A stretch of DNA of 64,000 nucleotides, taken from NCBI RefSeq assembly GCF_048266365.1, contig NZ_JBLWZP010000003.1:248001-312000 (forward strand). The letters run 5' to 3'. This document shows positions 19,357 to 27,233 of the stretch, piece after piece. The DNA comes from Galbibacter sp048266365 (GTDB taxonomy: Bacteria; Bacteroidota; Bacteroidia; Flavobacteriales; Flavobacteriaceae). The notes beneath the pieces are model-generated. The model ran no database searches and had not been told where the DNA came from. It saw nothing but the letters and a program-made list of their open reading frames with translations. The position numbers and the translations under genes are program-made. How positions within the stretch are numbered: the stretch's first letter is position 1; every line of letters starts with the position of its first letter.

Positions 19357-22152
19357 TTAGAAGTTTAAAATATAGTCTGTTAGATTGTCTTGATGAGGAA
19401 GGTCTAATTTTTTCCGAATCCTATAGCGCTTCATTTCCACACTTTTCACTGAAATATTCAGCAGAGGCGCAATTTCTTTTGAAGATAGATTTAACCTTAG
19501 GTATGCACAAAGTCGCAGATCGTTATTGGTCAGACTATCGTGTTTGGCTTTGATACGATTAAGGAAATCTTTATCAGCATTATTAAAAGCATCCTCAAAG
19601 AATTTCCAATCATCCTCGCTGTTGATATTGTTGTCAATCTCTCGGAGTACGAGTTTAATCCTCTTGTCCTTTTCAGGAATCAAATTGAGTTGAGATTTAA
19701 GGGATGATAAAAACTTATTTTTCTTCAAGATACTCATCGTTGAAATAGCAAGTTCTCTGTTTTTGTTTTCAATCTCATTGTGTAACTTCTCATTAAGAAT
19801 ATGACTAATGCGCTCCTTCTCTTGAAGGTTTCGGCGTTCTAACTCTTGTTGGTTGTTTTGAATTAGCGTTTCTTGTTTTTTTCTATAGTATCTTTTATAG
19901 ATCCGGTGTATAAGGAAAAACAACAGCCCTAAACTAAGCGCATAAAGTATTAACGCTACATTAGACAGAAGCAAAGGCCTTTCAACGGTAAAACTATAGC
20001 TCGCGGTATTCTTACTAAGATTGTTCCCTACCAAAGCCCTAACACTAAAGGTATAATCCCCAAATGGAAGATTCATAAAACTAACCTCTGCTTTTTCCGA
20101 CCATGGACTCCACTGTTCATACTGACCTTCTAACCTGTACTGATACCGCACATCGGTATACTTGTCGAACTCCGGAACACTGTACTGAAATCTTAAGTTA
20201 TTATGTGTATACTTGAATACTCCTTCTTCATTAAGCAGCGCTGGGCTAGAAACATTTTGGTAATTCCCGTATTGAATCTCATTAATGGCAATATGGTATA
20301 TTGCAGGAGAAACTCTCTCTAGATCTAATGATATATACCCGTTTGAGCTTCCGATAAGATACTCATCCTCAGCGAGCTTTGAAATGTTTTCAAATCCACT
20401 GACTCCTAAATTATTGCTTAGGGTATTAGGTATGGAAATATTAAAATCGTTTAATGTACCACTCAGACTACTCTGAGAGAAATATTTTATATTGTTTTCC
20501 GTGAAGTACCAAAGTCGTTGTGATGAGGGGTCCGGAATTATTATACTAATGGGTTTTTGGTTTTCCTTAAAGGCCATAGTTGTCATTGTACTATCTAGTG
20601 TGATATCCGTCAACTGATCGCCTATGGAATAAATACCGGTAAAAGTTTTATAATACAATAGATCCTCAAATTGGAATATATTAGAACTGTGACTTATTGC
20701 CGGCACATTATCAACCTTTAAAACTTTGTGCAGCGTGGAATCCAAAACAAGTTGGAAAAGTCCTTTTTTTTCGTGATTCACTACTACATCCAGAGCGTTT
20801 ATTTCAAAAAAGCGACTAGAGGTATTAAACCCTTCTATTACATTGCGTAAGGACCATTGCCCGTTTACGCTTTCCAGGACACTTAATCCATTATAATTTC
20901 CTTGCAAAACAAGGTCTTCACGCTGTGCAACAGCTTTTACTCCCCAAGTTCCCCTAAAATCAGAGACCAATTCTGCTTGGTCACCATGAACCACAAAAGT
21001 CCCACTATTATGGCCGCAAAATAGGGTTTGATGAACACGTTGAAGATTCCAAACCTGCCCTTGAGTACCCTTGATCATTTTAAAGTCTTCAGACCCATTT
21101 GTTTTTCTTACGAACAATCCCTGATTTGTACCCAGATACAAATAATCCTCATGTTTCAAAGCGGCATACACAACTCCCAATTTCCCAAGCTTATCAATAT
21201 ATTCTTTAAAGGGAGAATACAGATTGACAACGCTAATACCGTTATCAAGTCCCAACCACAAATTGTGATCTGCATCTTCAAAAAGCGAAAGCACTGTATT
21301 GTTATTTAGACCCTTGGATTGATTTACATTTCCGATCATATTTCCGTTGTGGTCTAAACGATAAAATCCATTTGAAATACTGCCAAGCACAAATGTTCCA
21401 TCATCTAGGCGAATACTACTGTACAATCTGAGATCAAAACTATCTATATCTGTTTCAAATGGAGTAAGAGTTTTAAAATCGTATAGATACCATTTTGCCT
21501 GATCCGTAATAAGCAATAGTTTCCCCTTGTAATCATAAAGCCCGATCAAAGACCGGTTTCTAAGCACAGGATGGTCACTCACTAAAATGGATTTGCCCTT
21601 TTCTAAAGTAAATAGACCCTGTCTAGCCTTTTGAAAGTATACCTTGTCCTTAACTAAATGAAGTTTTGCTTTAGCCGAACTTGCCTCAATAATCTTGAAG
21701 CTTTGTTCTACTAAATCATAGATGTAAATTCGATCCAGGGATTGGAATAGAACCCAATGATCAACAGCTAAAATATCCCAAAATTCCTCGTCCTGGGAAA
21801 CTGGTGATTCCAAAAGGTCAGAAAGCGATGTATAACTCAGCTGACCACTCTGCCCCTTGGTCCAAAACCCAAATTCCCTATAGGAGCCTGTATAAATACG
21901 ATCTCCTACGACCTCAACTGATCGAATAATAGATGCGGATGGTAATTTATAACTACGCCATTTAATGCCATCAAATTCCAAAAGATTAGAATGATTGGCT
22001 ATGTATATAATTTTAGAGGAGCCTTGAGATATCCCCCAATTCTGATACTCCCCATTATAGTTCTTCGGAGTATAATTTTGTATTGGCGGAAGCTCTTGAG
22101 CGAACATTCCCCAACAAAACAACAGTAGCACGTAGGGTATAAAAAGCTTCAA
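19357..22152 (-). CDS. Beta-propeller/Y_Y_Y membrane sensor with LuxR-type DNA-binding domain
   Basis: 931 residues. Signal peptide (1 to about 18), a periplasmic two-propeller sensor of Reg_prop-type repeats (about 25-600, with LFEDADHNLWLGLDNGI), a Y_Y_Y domain (about 650-714, with YQYRLEGQYEQWSPW), one transmembrane helix (about 730-752), a charged coiled coil, and a C-terminal helix-turn-helix of the LuxR/GerE class (about 870-930; LSSKEIAPLLNISVKSVEM). There is no kinase or receiver domain, so it is a one-protein signal transducer, unlike the hybrid system at 53476. It sits upstream of and co-oriented with the GH16-type PUL and almost certainly controls it. Family knowledge: these regulators respond to oligosaccharides in the periplasm. 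Ligand not visible. Confidence 0.88.
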   Translation of the reverse strand: MKLFIPYVLLLFCWGMFAQELPPIQNYTPKNYNGEYQNWGISQGSSKIIYIANHSNLLEFDGIKWRSYKLPSASIIRSVEVVGDRIYTGSYREFGFWTKGQSGQLSYTSLSDLLESPVSQDEEFWDILAVDHWVLFQSLDRIYIYDLVEQSFKIIEASSAKAKLHLVKDKVYFQKARQGLFTLEKGKSILVSDHPVLRNRSLIGLYDYKGKLLLITDQAKWYLYDFKTLTPFETDIDSFDLRLYSSIRLDDGTFVLGSISNGFYRLDHNGNMIGNVNQSKGLNNNTVLSLFEDADHNLWLGLDNGISVVNLYSPFKEYIDKLGKLGVVYAALKHEDYLYLGTNQGLFVRKTNGSEDFKMIKGTQGQVWNLQRVHQTLFCGHNSGTFVVHGDQAELVSDFRGTWGVKAVAQREDLVLQGNYNGLSVLESVNGQWSLRNVIEGFNTSSRFFEINALDVVVNHEKKGLFQLVLDSTLHKVLKVDNVPAISHSSNIFQFEDLLYYKTFTGIYSIGDQLTDITLDSTMTTMAFKENQKPISIIIPDPSSQRLWYFTENNIKYFSQSSLSGTLNDFNISIPNTLSNNLGVSGFENISKLAEDEYLIGSSNGYISLDLERVSPAIYHIAINEIQYGNYQNVSSPALLNEEGVFKYTHNNLRFQYSVPEFDKYTDVRYQYRLEGQYEQWSPWSEKAEVSFMNLPFGDYTFSVRALVGNNLSKNTASYSFTVERPLLLSNVALILYALSLGLLFFLIHRIYKRYYRKKQETLIQNNQQELERRNLQEKERISHILNEKLHNEIENKNRELAISTMSILKKNKFLSSLKSQLNLIPEKDKRIKLVLREIDNNINSEDDWKFFEDAFNNADKDFLNRIKAKHDSLTNNDLRLCAYLRLNLSSKEIAPLLNISVKSVEMKRYRIRKKLDLPHQDNLTDYILNF

Positions 22153-22816
22153 TACGAATCATTTAAATTAGGTCTAGCCTAATATAAGATAAAAAATTAG
22201 TTTCGAAGAGAATCCATCAATATAGATTGTAGATCACAGCCTCTAGGTTATGTAGAGCTCTAGCTAAAATTGCCGAGCCTTACAAGGTATACTTGGTGAG
22301 CAGTGGTATAATCTAAAACAGTATCGTAACCATATAAAATCAACTGCTTGTCAGTGATGAAGAACCGTGTTATTTTATCACTTTTGTTATTGTGATAATG
22401 AACCCTTTAGGAGGCTTTCTGCCACAAACCCAATCTGTTCTATTGTTTTTCCTTCTTCCATAGGTATTGGCTCCTTTTCAGTCGCCTTTTTACCGACTAA
22501 ATCAATTTGGTATAATTCCAGGAAAATCGGTTTGCACCTCACTTCATAAGACGTCTGAATTCCCGCGTTCCACCCCTACCCAACTGCGCCATTCGGGCCG
22601 GCTTTAGGGCAGGGAGTAGAAAACCGACAAAAATCCATTAAACATAATTTTTGTCGTATACCATAGCTCTATTTGGATATTAAAAACTTGATATATAGGG
22701 GTTTAAATAAAATACTTACAATCAATGATTATAGCTCTGTTTTGTGTGCGATTTGAGAAATTTGTTTTATTATACCAGTTTTTGGTATATTTGATTAGAA
22801 CTAAATTTGTATTCAA
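22153..22816. other. Gene-poor stretch with regulator-upstream boxes and a GC-rich block
   Basis: No convincing gene. At 22228-22234 (TGTAGAT) and 22251-22257 (TGTAGAG) are heptamers matching the boxes before susC; they lie 76-105 bases upstream of the regulator start at 22152. At about 22561-22619 is a strikingly GC-rich block (CCCGCGTTCC, GGGCCGGC) in otherwise AT-rich DNA. A minus-strand open stretch from about 22580 to 22384 reads protein-like text (PIFLELYQIDLVGKKATEK) but has no recognisable start and matches no family I know. It may be a gene remnant. Confidence 0.4.
22761..22793 (+). promoter_or_regulatory. ParDE promoter with overlapping autoregulatory palindrome
   Basis: A perfect Bacteroidota -7 box TATATTTG lies at 22786-22793 with a TTTG -33 element at 22761-22764. 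A dyad with 7-bp perfect arms, TATACCA-gtttt-TGGTATA, at 22771-22789 lies between them and overlaps the -7 box. The antitoxin ATG follows at 22817. This is the expected layout for repression by an antitoxin or toxin-antitoxin complex. Confidence 0.75.
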
Positions 22817-23068
22817 ATGAATAAAAGCACATCGATATCACTCGGAAATTATTTTGACCAATTTGTACAAAATAGCATAAGGGAAGGAAGGTTTAAAAAC
22901 GTTAGTGAGGTCATTCGTGCAGGATTGAGACTATTAGAAGAGGAGGAAAGTAAAGTGATTGCACTGAAAAAAGCTATTCAAGAAGGAATTGACAGTGGAA
23001 TTGCTCACGACTTTGATCCTAAGAAACATCTTAAATCTCTAAAAGCGGAAAAGCGCTCGAATGGCTGA
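22817..23068 (+). CDS. parD: ParD-type antitoxin (ribbon-helix-helix)
   Basis: 83 residues. The N-terminal half (STSISLGNYFDQFVQNSIREGRFKN, a landmark only in part) has the ParD/CC2985 ribbon-helix-helix pattern: a beta strand, then two helices with the motif SEVIRAGLRLLEEEE at about 34-48. The charged C-terminal tail, with DFDPKKHLKSLK, is the region that binds and neutralises the toxin in this family. It overlaps the downstream toxin gene by 8 bases, which implies translational coupling. Expression is probably self-repressed through the palindrome at 22771-22789. Confidence 0.92.
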   Translation: MNKSTSISLGNYFDQFVQNSIREGRFKNVSEVIRAGLRLLEEEESKVIALKKAIQEGIDSGIAHDFDPKKHLKSLKAEKRSNG

Positions 23069-23360
23069 ATATAAATTGACGAATAAAGCGGTCGAGGATT
23101 TATCAAAGATTTGGGATTATACATTTGAGATTTGGTCGGAAAATCAAGCAGACAAATATTATGGTGAATTAATTTCTAATTGTCAAGAAATTGCGGAAAT
23201 CCCAGATTTAGGAAAAATATACAAAGGAATATCAAAGCAACTTCTCGGAATGAAGGCAAATCGACATATACTATTCTATAGAACTTTGAATAAAAATTAT
23301 GTTGAAATAACGAGAATATTGCATGAAAGAATAGATTTAAGGAAAAGAATAACCGACTAA
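23061..23360 (+). CDS. parE: ParE/RelE-superfamily toxin
   Basis: 99 residues. The opening YKLTNKAVEDLSKIWDYT and the C-terminal strands HILFYRTLNKNYVEITRILH are typical of ParE toxins, whose members poison DNA gyrase. Conserved features are the early tryptophan in the first helix pair, the KANRHILFYR strand and the RILHERIDLRKR end. Full length for the family. It overlaps parD by 8 bases. The pair is intact, with no stop or frameshift, and sits at the edge of a zone rich in remnants, which is typical for stabilising modules on acquired DNA. Confidence 0.92.
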   Translation: MAEYKLTNKAVEDLSKIWDYTFEIWSENQADKYYGELISNCQEIAEIPDLGKIYKGISKQLLGMKANRHILFYRTLNKNYVEITRILHERIDLRKRITD

Positions 23361-23364
23361 ACCA

Positions 23365-23598
23365 CTATGAACTATAGTTCCATAGGTTTTTAAATCTGAC
23401 TAAAGTCGATTTCCTATGATGCTCCAAATACTCATTCACCATTTTATCAGTAATATTCCCTGTACTCCAATATTCAAATCCTATAGCCCAGAATGACGCC
23501 CCCAATAGCGTTTGTTCAACAAACTTAGGAAACTCTTGCTGTAACCGTCTAGAGCTTCTTCCTTTCAGCTTGGCGCCCGCGATAAATGATGACTTCAT
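23365..23598 (-). pseudogene. IS200/IS605-type (Y1) transposase C-terminal remnant
   Basis: 77 residues. The stretch KLKGRSSRRLQQEFPKF, then FWAIGFEYWSTGNIT and VNEYLEHH, matches the C-terminal half of TnpA Y1 transposases. The tyrosine in NEYLEHH aligns with the catalytic tyrosine helix (usually YIENQ). The N-terminal half with the metal-binding HUH motif is absent. It overlaps the 14-bp inverted repeat at 23589-23648. It is a remnant, not a working element, and it ends 4 bases after the parE stop on the opposite strand. Confidence 0.8.
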
Positions 23599-23648
23599 TT
23601 TTTTTTAATGTTACGCCACAAAGGTCGCCCGGTTAAAAATGAAGTCAT
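23589..23648. repeat. 14-bp perfect inverted repeat with 32-base loop
   Basis: ATGACTTCATTTTT at 23589-23602 and AAAAATGAAGTCAT at 23635-23648 are perfect complements separated by 32 bases. The right arm ends where the 16-bp palindrome 23648-23663 begins. It could be the terminator of the crp/fnr operon on the minus strand, or a hairpin left from the IS200-type insertion. Confidence 0.55.
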
Positions 23649-23663
23649 TTACCAATTGGTAAA
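23648..23663. promoter_or_regulatory. Perfect 16-bp palindrome TTTACCAATTGGTAAA
   Basis: A perfect dyad 8 bases beyond the stop of the intact Crp/Fnr gene. It matches the dyads at 25111-25126 and 25734-25749 (consensus TTnCCA-N2-TGGnAA), so all three probably bind the same protein, possibly the Crp/Fnr paralogue itself. Confidence 0.45.
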
Positions 23664-23671
23664 AAGTGATG

Positions 23672-24241
23672 CTAACGGATGTTTTTTCTGATTCTGCTCA
23701 AAGAAGTGGCCGTAACACCTAGATATGATGCAATATGAACCAGTGGTATTCTATTAGCTAAATTTGGAAAGTTTTTCAAAAAATCCAAATAGCGGGTTTT
23801 GGCATCGGTATTTAACTTCGGCTGTTCTACATTTACTTTATCCAACAGTGTTTTTATGGTGATTTTATTGACGACCTTATCCCAATCCATTATAATTTCC
23901 GATAGTTCTTTAAAACTTTCAAACGTAAATGAAACCAATTTACAATCCGTAACTGCCCGAATGTAAATCATAGATGAAATTTTGTGGTTGAAACTTTCCA
24001 GGTCTACCACAAAATGATTTTCATCTACGAAATGATGTACAATTTCTTCGCCTTTATTATTGTAATAGCAGATCATCAAAACACCTTCTTGCACAAATGC
24101 TAGATGTTTGGCAATTTTTCCAGCTTCGGAAAAACACTCCCCTTTCGGTAAAAGTCTTTCCTCCGCTTTAGCCTTAATCAAATCAATCTGTTTTTGATTA
24201 AAATGACCGAATTGTAATAAATAGCTGATTAATTCTTCCAT
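23672..24241 (-). CDS. Crp/Fnr-family transcriptional regulator
   Basis: 189 residues: a cyclic-nucleotide-binding-type beta roll (about 10-115, with GEEIVHHFVDENHFVVDLESF), a long dimerisation helix (about 115-145) and a short C-terminal winged helix, IASYLGVTATSLSRIRKNIR. The recognition helix ends near residue 187, as usual in the compact Bacteroidota family that lacks the N-terminal cysteine cluster of Fnr. It follows the SDR gene by 3 bases and is probably co-transcribed. A same-length paralogue with nonsense codons lies at 25132-25701. Ligand unknown. Confidence 0.92.
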   Translation of the reverse strand: MEELISYLLQFGHFNQKQIDLIKAKAEERLLPKGECFSEAGKIAKHLAFVQEGVLMICYYNNKGEEIVHHFVDENHFVVDLESFNHKISSMIYIRAVTDCKLVSFTFESFKELSEIIMDWDKVVNKITIKTLLDKVNVEQPKLNTDAKTRYLDFLKNFPNLANRIPLVHIASYLGVTATSLSRIRKNIR

Positions 24242-24244
24242 CTT

Positions 24245-25057
24245 CTAATTGTCGAAAAAAACTTTCTTTCTTGTATCCAGTATTGAATCTATTCCCTGTA
24301 AGCTTAATTCCCTATATCTAGTTGTAGCGTCATTTCCGGCAATATAATGTAATGATTTTTTTTCATCTGTTGCAGCTTCATAGACAACTTTGGCAATATC
24401 TGAAGGGTTGTCTGCATTGGCAGCAGTAATTGGATTGGCATAAACATTGAGTACTTTTTCCCAATCTTCCTGATAGGCGGCTCCAGGTTGTGCCATTTGA
24501 GCATTGCCGACAAAACTTGTTTGCATAAATCCGGGAACAATAGTTTTGATACAGACACCTATCCTGTCCAATTCATAAGACATTCCCTCAGTCCAATTCT
24601 CTAATGCTGCTTTGGTTGCTGAATAGAGTGCCATAAATGGATCTGGAATGTAGGCACCTAAAGAAGTTGTCGTTATTATTGTTCCTGTTTTCCTAGCTCT
24701 TAAATAAGGAAGAAATGCTCTGGTCAGACGTATTGTTCCGAAAACGTTCGTGTTGAATTGTTGCTCTAATTGTTCATCCGAAGTAGCTTCTAATGCTCCG
24801 GCAAAAACATAGCCCGCATTATTAAACAATACATCAATCGGAGCTATTTGCTCAGCTTTTGCAACAACAGCTATAATTTGATTTGCATTGCAAATGTCCA
24901 ATTCTAAAAGATGTACATTGGGTAATTGTGAAAGTTCGGTCTCCCTTTCAGGGTTTCGCATTGTTGCAATTACTGTCCAGCCTTTTTCTGAAAATAGTTT
25001 AGCGGTAACTTTACCTAAACCTGACGAGGCTCCTGTAATAAAAATTGTCTTGTTCAT
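24245..25057 (-). CDS. Short-chain dehydrogenase/reductase (SDR)
   Basis: 270 residues. Classical SDR motifs: TGASSGLG (about 8-15, NAD(P) binding), NNAG (about 80-83), the catalytic tyrosine and lysine in YSATKAALE (about 152-160) and the preceding serine in TTTSLGAY. The PGFMQTSF loop follows. It oxidises or reduces an alcohol/carbonyl substrate that cannot be named. It lies directly upstream of the Crp/Fnr gene (3-base gap), and its upstream region contains the palindrome 25111-25126, so regulation by that regulator is likely. Confidence 0.92.
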   Translation of the reverse strand: MNKTIFITGASSGLGKVTAKLFSEKGWTVIATMRNPERETELSQLPNVHLLELDICNANQIIAVVAKAEQIAPIDVLFNNAGYVFAGALEATSDEQLEQQFNTNVFGTIRLTRAFLPYLRARKTGTIITTTSLGAYIPDPFMALYSATKAALENWTEGMSYELDRIGVCIKTIVPGFMQTSFVGNAQMAQPGAAYQEDWEKVLNVYANPITAANADNPSDIAKVVYEAATDEKKSLHYIAGNDATTRYRELSLQGIDSILDTRKKVFFDN

Positions 25058-25110
25058 TTTTTTATTTTTTAATTTCCGTTACAAAGAACAATAATTTAGG
25101 ACCTCTAAGA

Positions 25111-25126
25111 CTTGCCATTTGGCAAG
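25111..25126. promoter_or_regulatory. Dyad CTTGCCATTTGGCAAG before the SDR-crp operon
   Basis: 7-bp perfect arms separated by TT, 54 bases upstream of the SDR start and 5 bases beyond the stop of the decayed Crp/Fnr paralogue. Same core (CCA-N2-TGG) as the dyads at 23648-23663 and 25734-25749. Its position fits an operator of the SDR-regulator operon. Confidence 0.5.
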
Positions 25127-25131
25127 AAGTG

Positions 25132-25701
25132 CTACTCACGGATATTTTTCCTTATTCTACTTAATGATTGTTAAGTAACGCCCAGGTAAGTAGCGATATA
25201 GGTCAATGAAATCCTGTTAATGAGCGAAGGGTAGTTTTCCATAAATTCAAGATAACGTGTAGTAGCGTCCTGGGAAATAACAGGTCCTTTCCTGGACTTT
25301 TGATACATACTCAGTTGTACCATCTTGTTTTTGATAAGATCTCAACCTACAATAATCCGGGAAAGATCCTCCCAGTTTTGTTTAGAAAAAACAACAAGTT
25401 TACAGTCGGTACAAGCCTTTAGATATTCAGATGAAATACCATTAGCCTCAAAATTGACATAATCAACCATCAAATTATTTTCACAAATAAAGCAACGTGT
25501 AATTTCTTCGCCCTGTTAGTTGTAGTAGTAACCGCGAACAACACCGTCCACAACAAAACCAACCTGTCGAGGGATTTGTCCGGCTTCAGAGAAATACCCA
25601 TCCTTGCGAAGTTCTATCACTGTCACTTTGTTTTTGATAAGGTCGATTTGCTGTTCGTTCAAATTGCCAAACTGTAAAATATAAGCTATCAATTCTTCCA
25701 T
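25132..25701 (-). pseudogene. Crp/Fnr-family regulator pseudogene with three nonsense codons
   Basis: The frame from ATG 25701 to TAG 25132 is exactly 570 bases, the same length as the intact Crp/Fnr gene at 23672-24241, and aligns with it end to end: MEELIAYILQFG against MEELISYLLQFG, CTDCKLVVF against VTDCKLVSF, SLSRIRKNIR in both. Three in-frame stops interrupt it, at 25516-25518, 25342-25344 and 25171-25173, with no frameshift. The gene is thus a recently silenced paralogue. At most a 61-residue N-terminal fragment would be made from ATG 25701. Three in-frame nonsense codons without indels are unusual for random decay. Confidence 0.9.
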
Positions 25702-25733
25702 TAATACAAAGTTAAGAAAGGCTTGGGCCATAG

Positions 25734-25749
25734 TTTACCATTTGGTAAA
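25734..25749. promoter_or_regulatory. Dyad TTTACCATTTGGTAAA before the Crp/Fnr pseudogene
   Basis: 7-bp perfect arms with TT between them, 33 bases upstream of the pseudogene start. It differs from the palindrome at 23648-23663 by a single base. Position fits an autoregulatory operator of the silenced paralogue. The following stretch 25750-25924 holds no intact gene, only a short minus-strand protein-like run (IKFFEQEDSPTNESIGTIVY) after stop codons. Confidence 0.5.
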
Positions 25750-25924
25750 AAGCACACCCATTAAAACTAGCCCCGAATTCCAAAGGCAATTATTTGGTTA
25801 TGGTTTTGAACACTTAACCAAAAGGTCGTGGATATTCAACCCCTAAATCATAAACTATCGTACCAATCGACTCATTTGTTGGCGAATCCTCTTGTTCAAA
25901 GAACTTTATTACGCAATGGTGTTT

Positions 25925-26320
25925 TTAAAAGTCCATCACACTATCCAATCTTCTTGGCAAGCCCTTAAATGTCCCAACTTTTTCAATGGCCAAAAGCCCT
26001 CCTTTTACATACGGAACCGCACTTGCTCCCGAATCGTGTCGTAAAGACAGTTTTTCGTCTTTAAGACCGAATATAGATTCTATAGAAATAACGTGCTCAG
26101 GAAGCCTGATAGAATGGATTTGAACGTCATTTATATTTGCTCCCCGACTTGATTTTTCGCCAATCAATTCCTCTTCGGTAACAAATTTGTTAGGTTTTTG
26201 AACTTTTGAAAGACGATATGCTAATTCTCTGGCTGTCCCACTTGGCGCATCCACTTTATCCTCGTGAGAGTAATCAATGATCTCAAAATTAGGAATATAC
26301 TTTGAGGTTGATTTTCGCAA
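25925..26320 (-). pseudogene. 4-hydroxy-tetrahydrodipicolinate reductase (DapB)-like gene, 5'-truncated
   Basis: 131 residues corresponding to the C-terminal domain of DapB: DYSHEDKVDAPSGTARELA contains the DAPSGT substrate-binding motif, followed by GLKDEKLSLRHDSGAS and the ending VGTFKGLPRRLDSVMDF. The N-terminal Rossmann domain with its NAD(P)-binding GxxGxxG is missing. Homology starts near residue 7, at about 26300, and only a TTG (26320) is available as a start. The break coincides with unrelated protein-like sequence on the other strand (26277-26483). The genuine lysine-biosynthesis dapB of this organism is presumably elsewhere; this looks like a rearranged paralogue. Confidence 0.8.
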
Positions 26321-26483
26321 AAAAGATCAACTTGTGCTGTTCTTCTATGGAAAAACAACATCCGCCCTAGAGCGGATGTATGCCTTTGAATATAAGAATC
26401 AAAAGTGGACTTCATTAGAAACTGAACCATTGATGCTGCATTGGTATCACAACCCCATCATTGAGGGGTCCATCAGAAAATAA
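26277..26483 (+). pseudogene. Unassigned protein-like fragment abutting the truncated DapB-like gene
   Basis: 68 codons; the part from about 26330 (LVLFFYGKTTSALERMYAFE onward, ending IIEGSIRK) has the composition of a real protein C-terminus rich in aromatic residues. The first third overlaps the DapB-like fragment antisense and is not credible. I do not recognise the family. It is best read as the tail of a gene whose front was lost at the same junction that truncated the DapB-like gene. Confidence 0.35.
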
Positions 26484-26558
26484 ACCGACCAAAAACTAAC
26501 CAAGCAATAATGAAAAGTTATTATTATTCGGTAAGAATCCTTGTCCACTTATAGTGAC

Positions 26559-27212
26559 TTAATAAGCAGCAGTAAAGCGCTGTCTGATGTGAGCAGCATT
26601 TTCTGCTTCATCAACCAAAACTACTGCAGTATCCTGAACAGAAAGATCACTGTTACCTTGCTGGTCAAAAACCGGATGTTCAAGTCCTGTTCTGTATTTG
26701 TTTTTTCTTTCTTGAGGCTTTCCAGGAGCCATGCTAATGGCCGGGCTAAAATAGGTCCAATCCAAATCCTCTTCTTTCCTTAAGATATCAAGATACTCAC
26801 TGGCTGCCAAAGCCCCTGGTTTAATTGCTGCCGGAAAATTAGGATCGTCTATCACTCTGGTGTTCTCATCGAGATACAAACTACCGGCGCCACCGACTAC
26901 AATAAATCTTTTTACACCTGATTTTTTTACTGCCTCTTGAATCGCTTTAGATCCTTCAAGGAAATCATCGTATATATTGGGATTGGTCCACCCCGGATTA
27001 AATGTACTCACAACCACATCACTTCCCGAAACTGCCCTTGTCAATTCATCGACATTCTTCACATCTACTGATTCGGTAGTAAGAAGATCATCCTTAATTT
27101 GAATTTTATCAGTATTTCTGGCTATTGCAACAACCTTGTGTTTACGATCTAGGGCTTCTTTTAATACTTCTGCGCCTACAAACCCGGTGGCGCCTATTAA
27201 TGCTATTTTCAT
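26559..27212 (-). CDS. NAD(P)-binding NmrA/SDR-type oxidoreductase
   Basis: 217 residues. Rossmann N-terminus IALIGATGFVGAEV (GATGxxG, about 3-16), IARN as the cofactor-phosphate loop, VVVSTFNPG and the strand RFIVVGGAGSLY. Matches the atypical SDR subgroup that includes YwnB and flavin-reductase-like proteins. Substrate unknown. It is followed upstream (21 bases) by the FrnE-like gene on the same strand, so it probably ends an operon that starts at yceI. Similar sets occur in Flavobacteriaceae next to Crp/Fnr regulators and are thought to be stress or redox linked (inference). Confidence 0.9.
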   Translation of the reverse strand: MKIALIGATGFVGAEVLKEALDRKHKVVAIARNTDKIQIKDDLLTTESVDVKNVDELTRAVSGSDVVVSTFNPGWTNPNIYDDFLEGSKAIQEAVKKSGVKRFIVVGGAGSLYLDENTRVIDDPNFPAAIKPGALAASEYLDILRKEEDLDWTYFSPAISMAPGKPQERKNKYRTGLEHPVFDQQGNSDLSVQDTAVVLVDEAENAAHIRQRFTAAY

Positions 27213-27233
27213 GCTTTTTTTTTATCTAAGTAA

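Noticed and set aside
22367..22549. Plus-strand 60-codon ORF
   Set aside because: The composition looks like the reverse of a protein-like minus-strand run; no start signal or family match.
22549..22620. A tRNA gene in the GC-rich block
   Set aside because: No cloverleaf, anticodon arm or TTC-type T-loop could be drawn.
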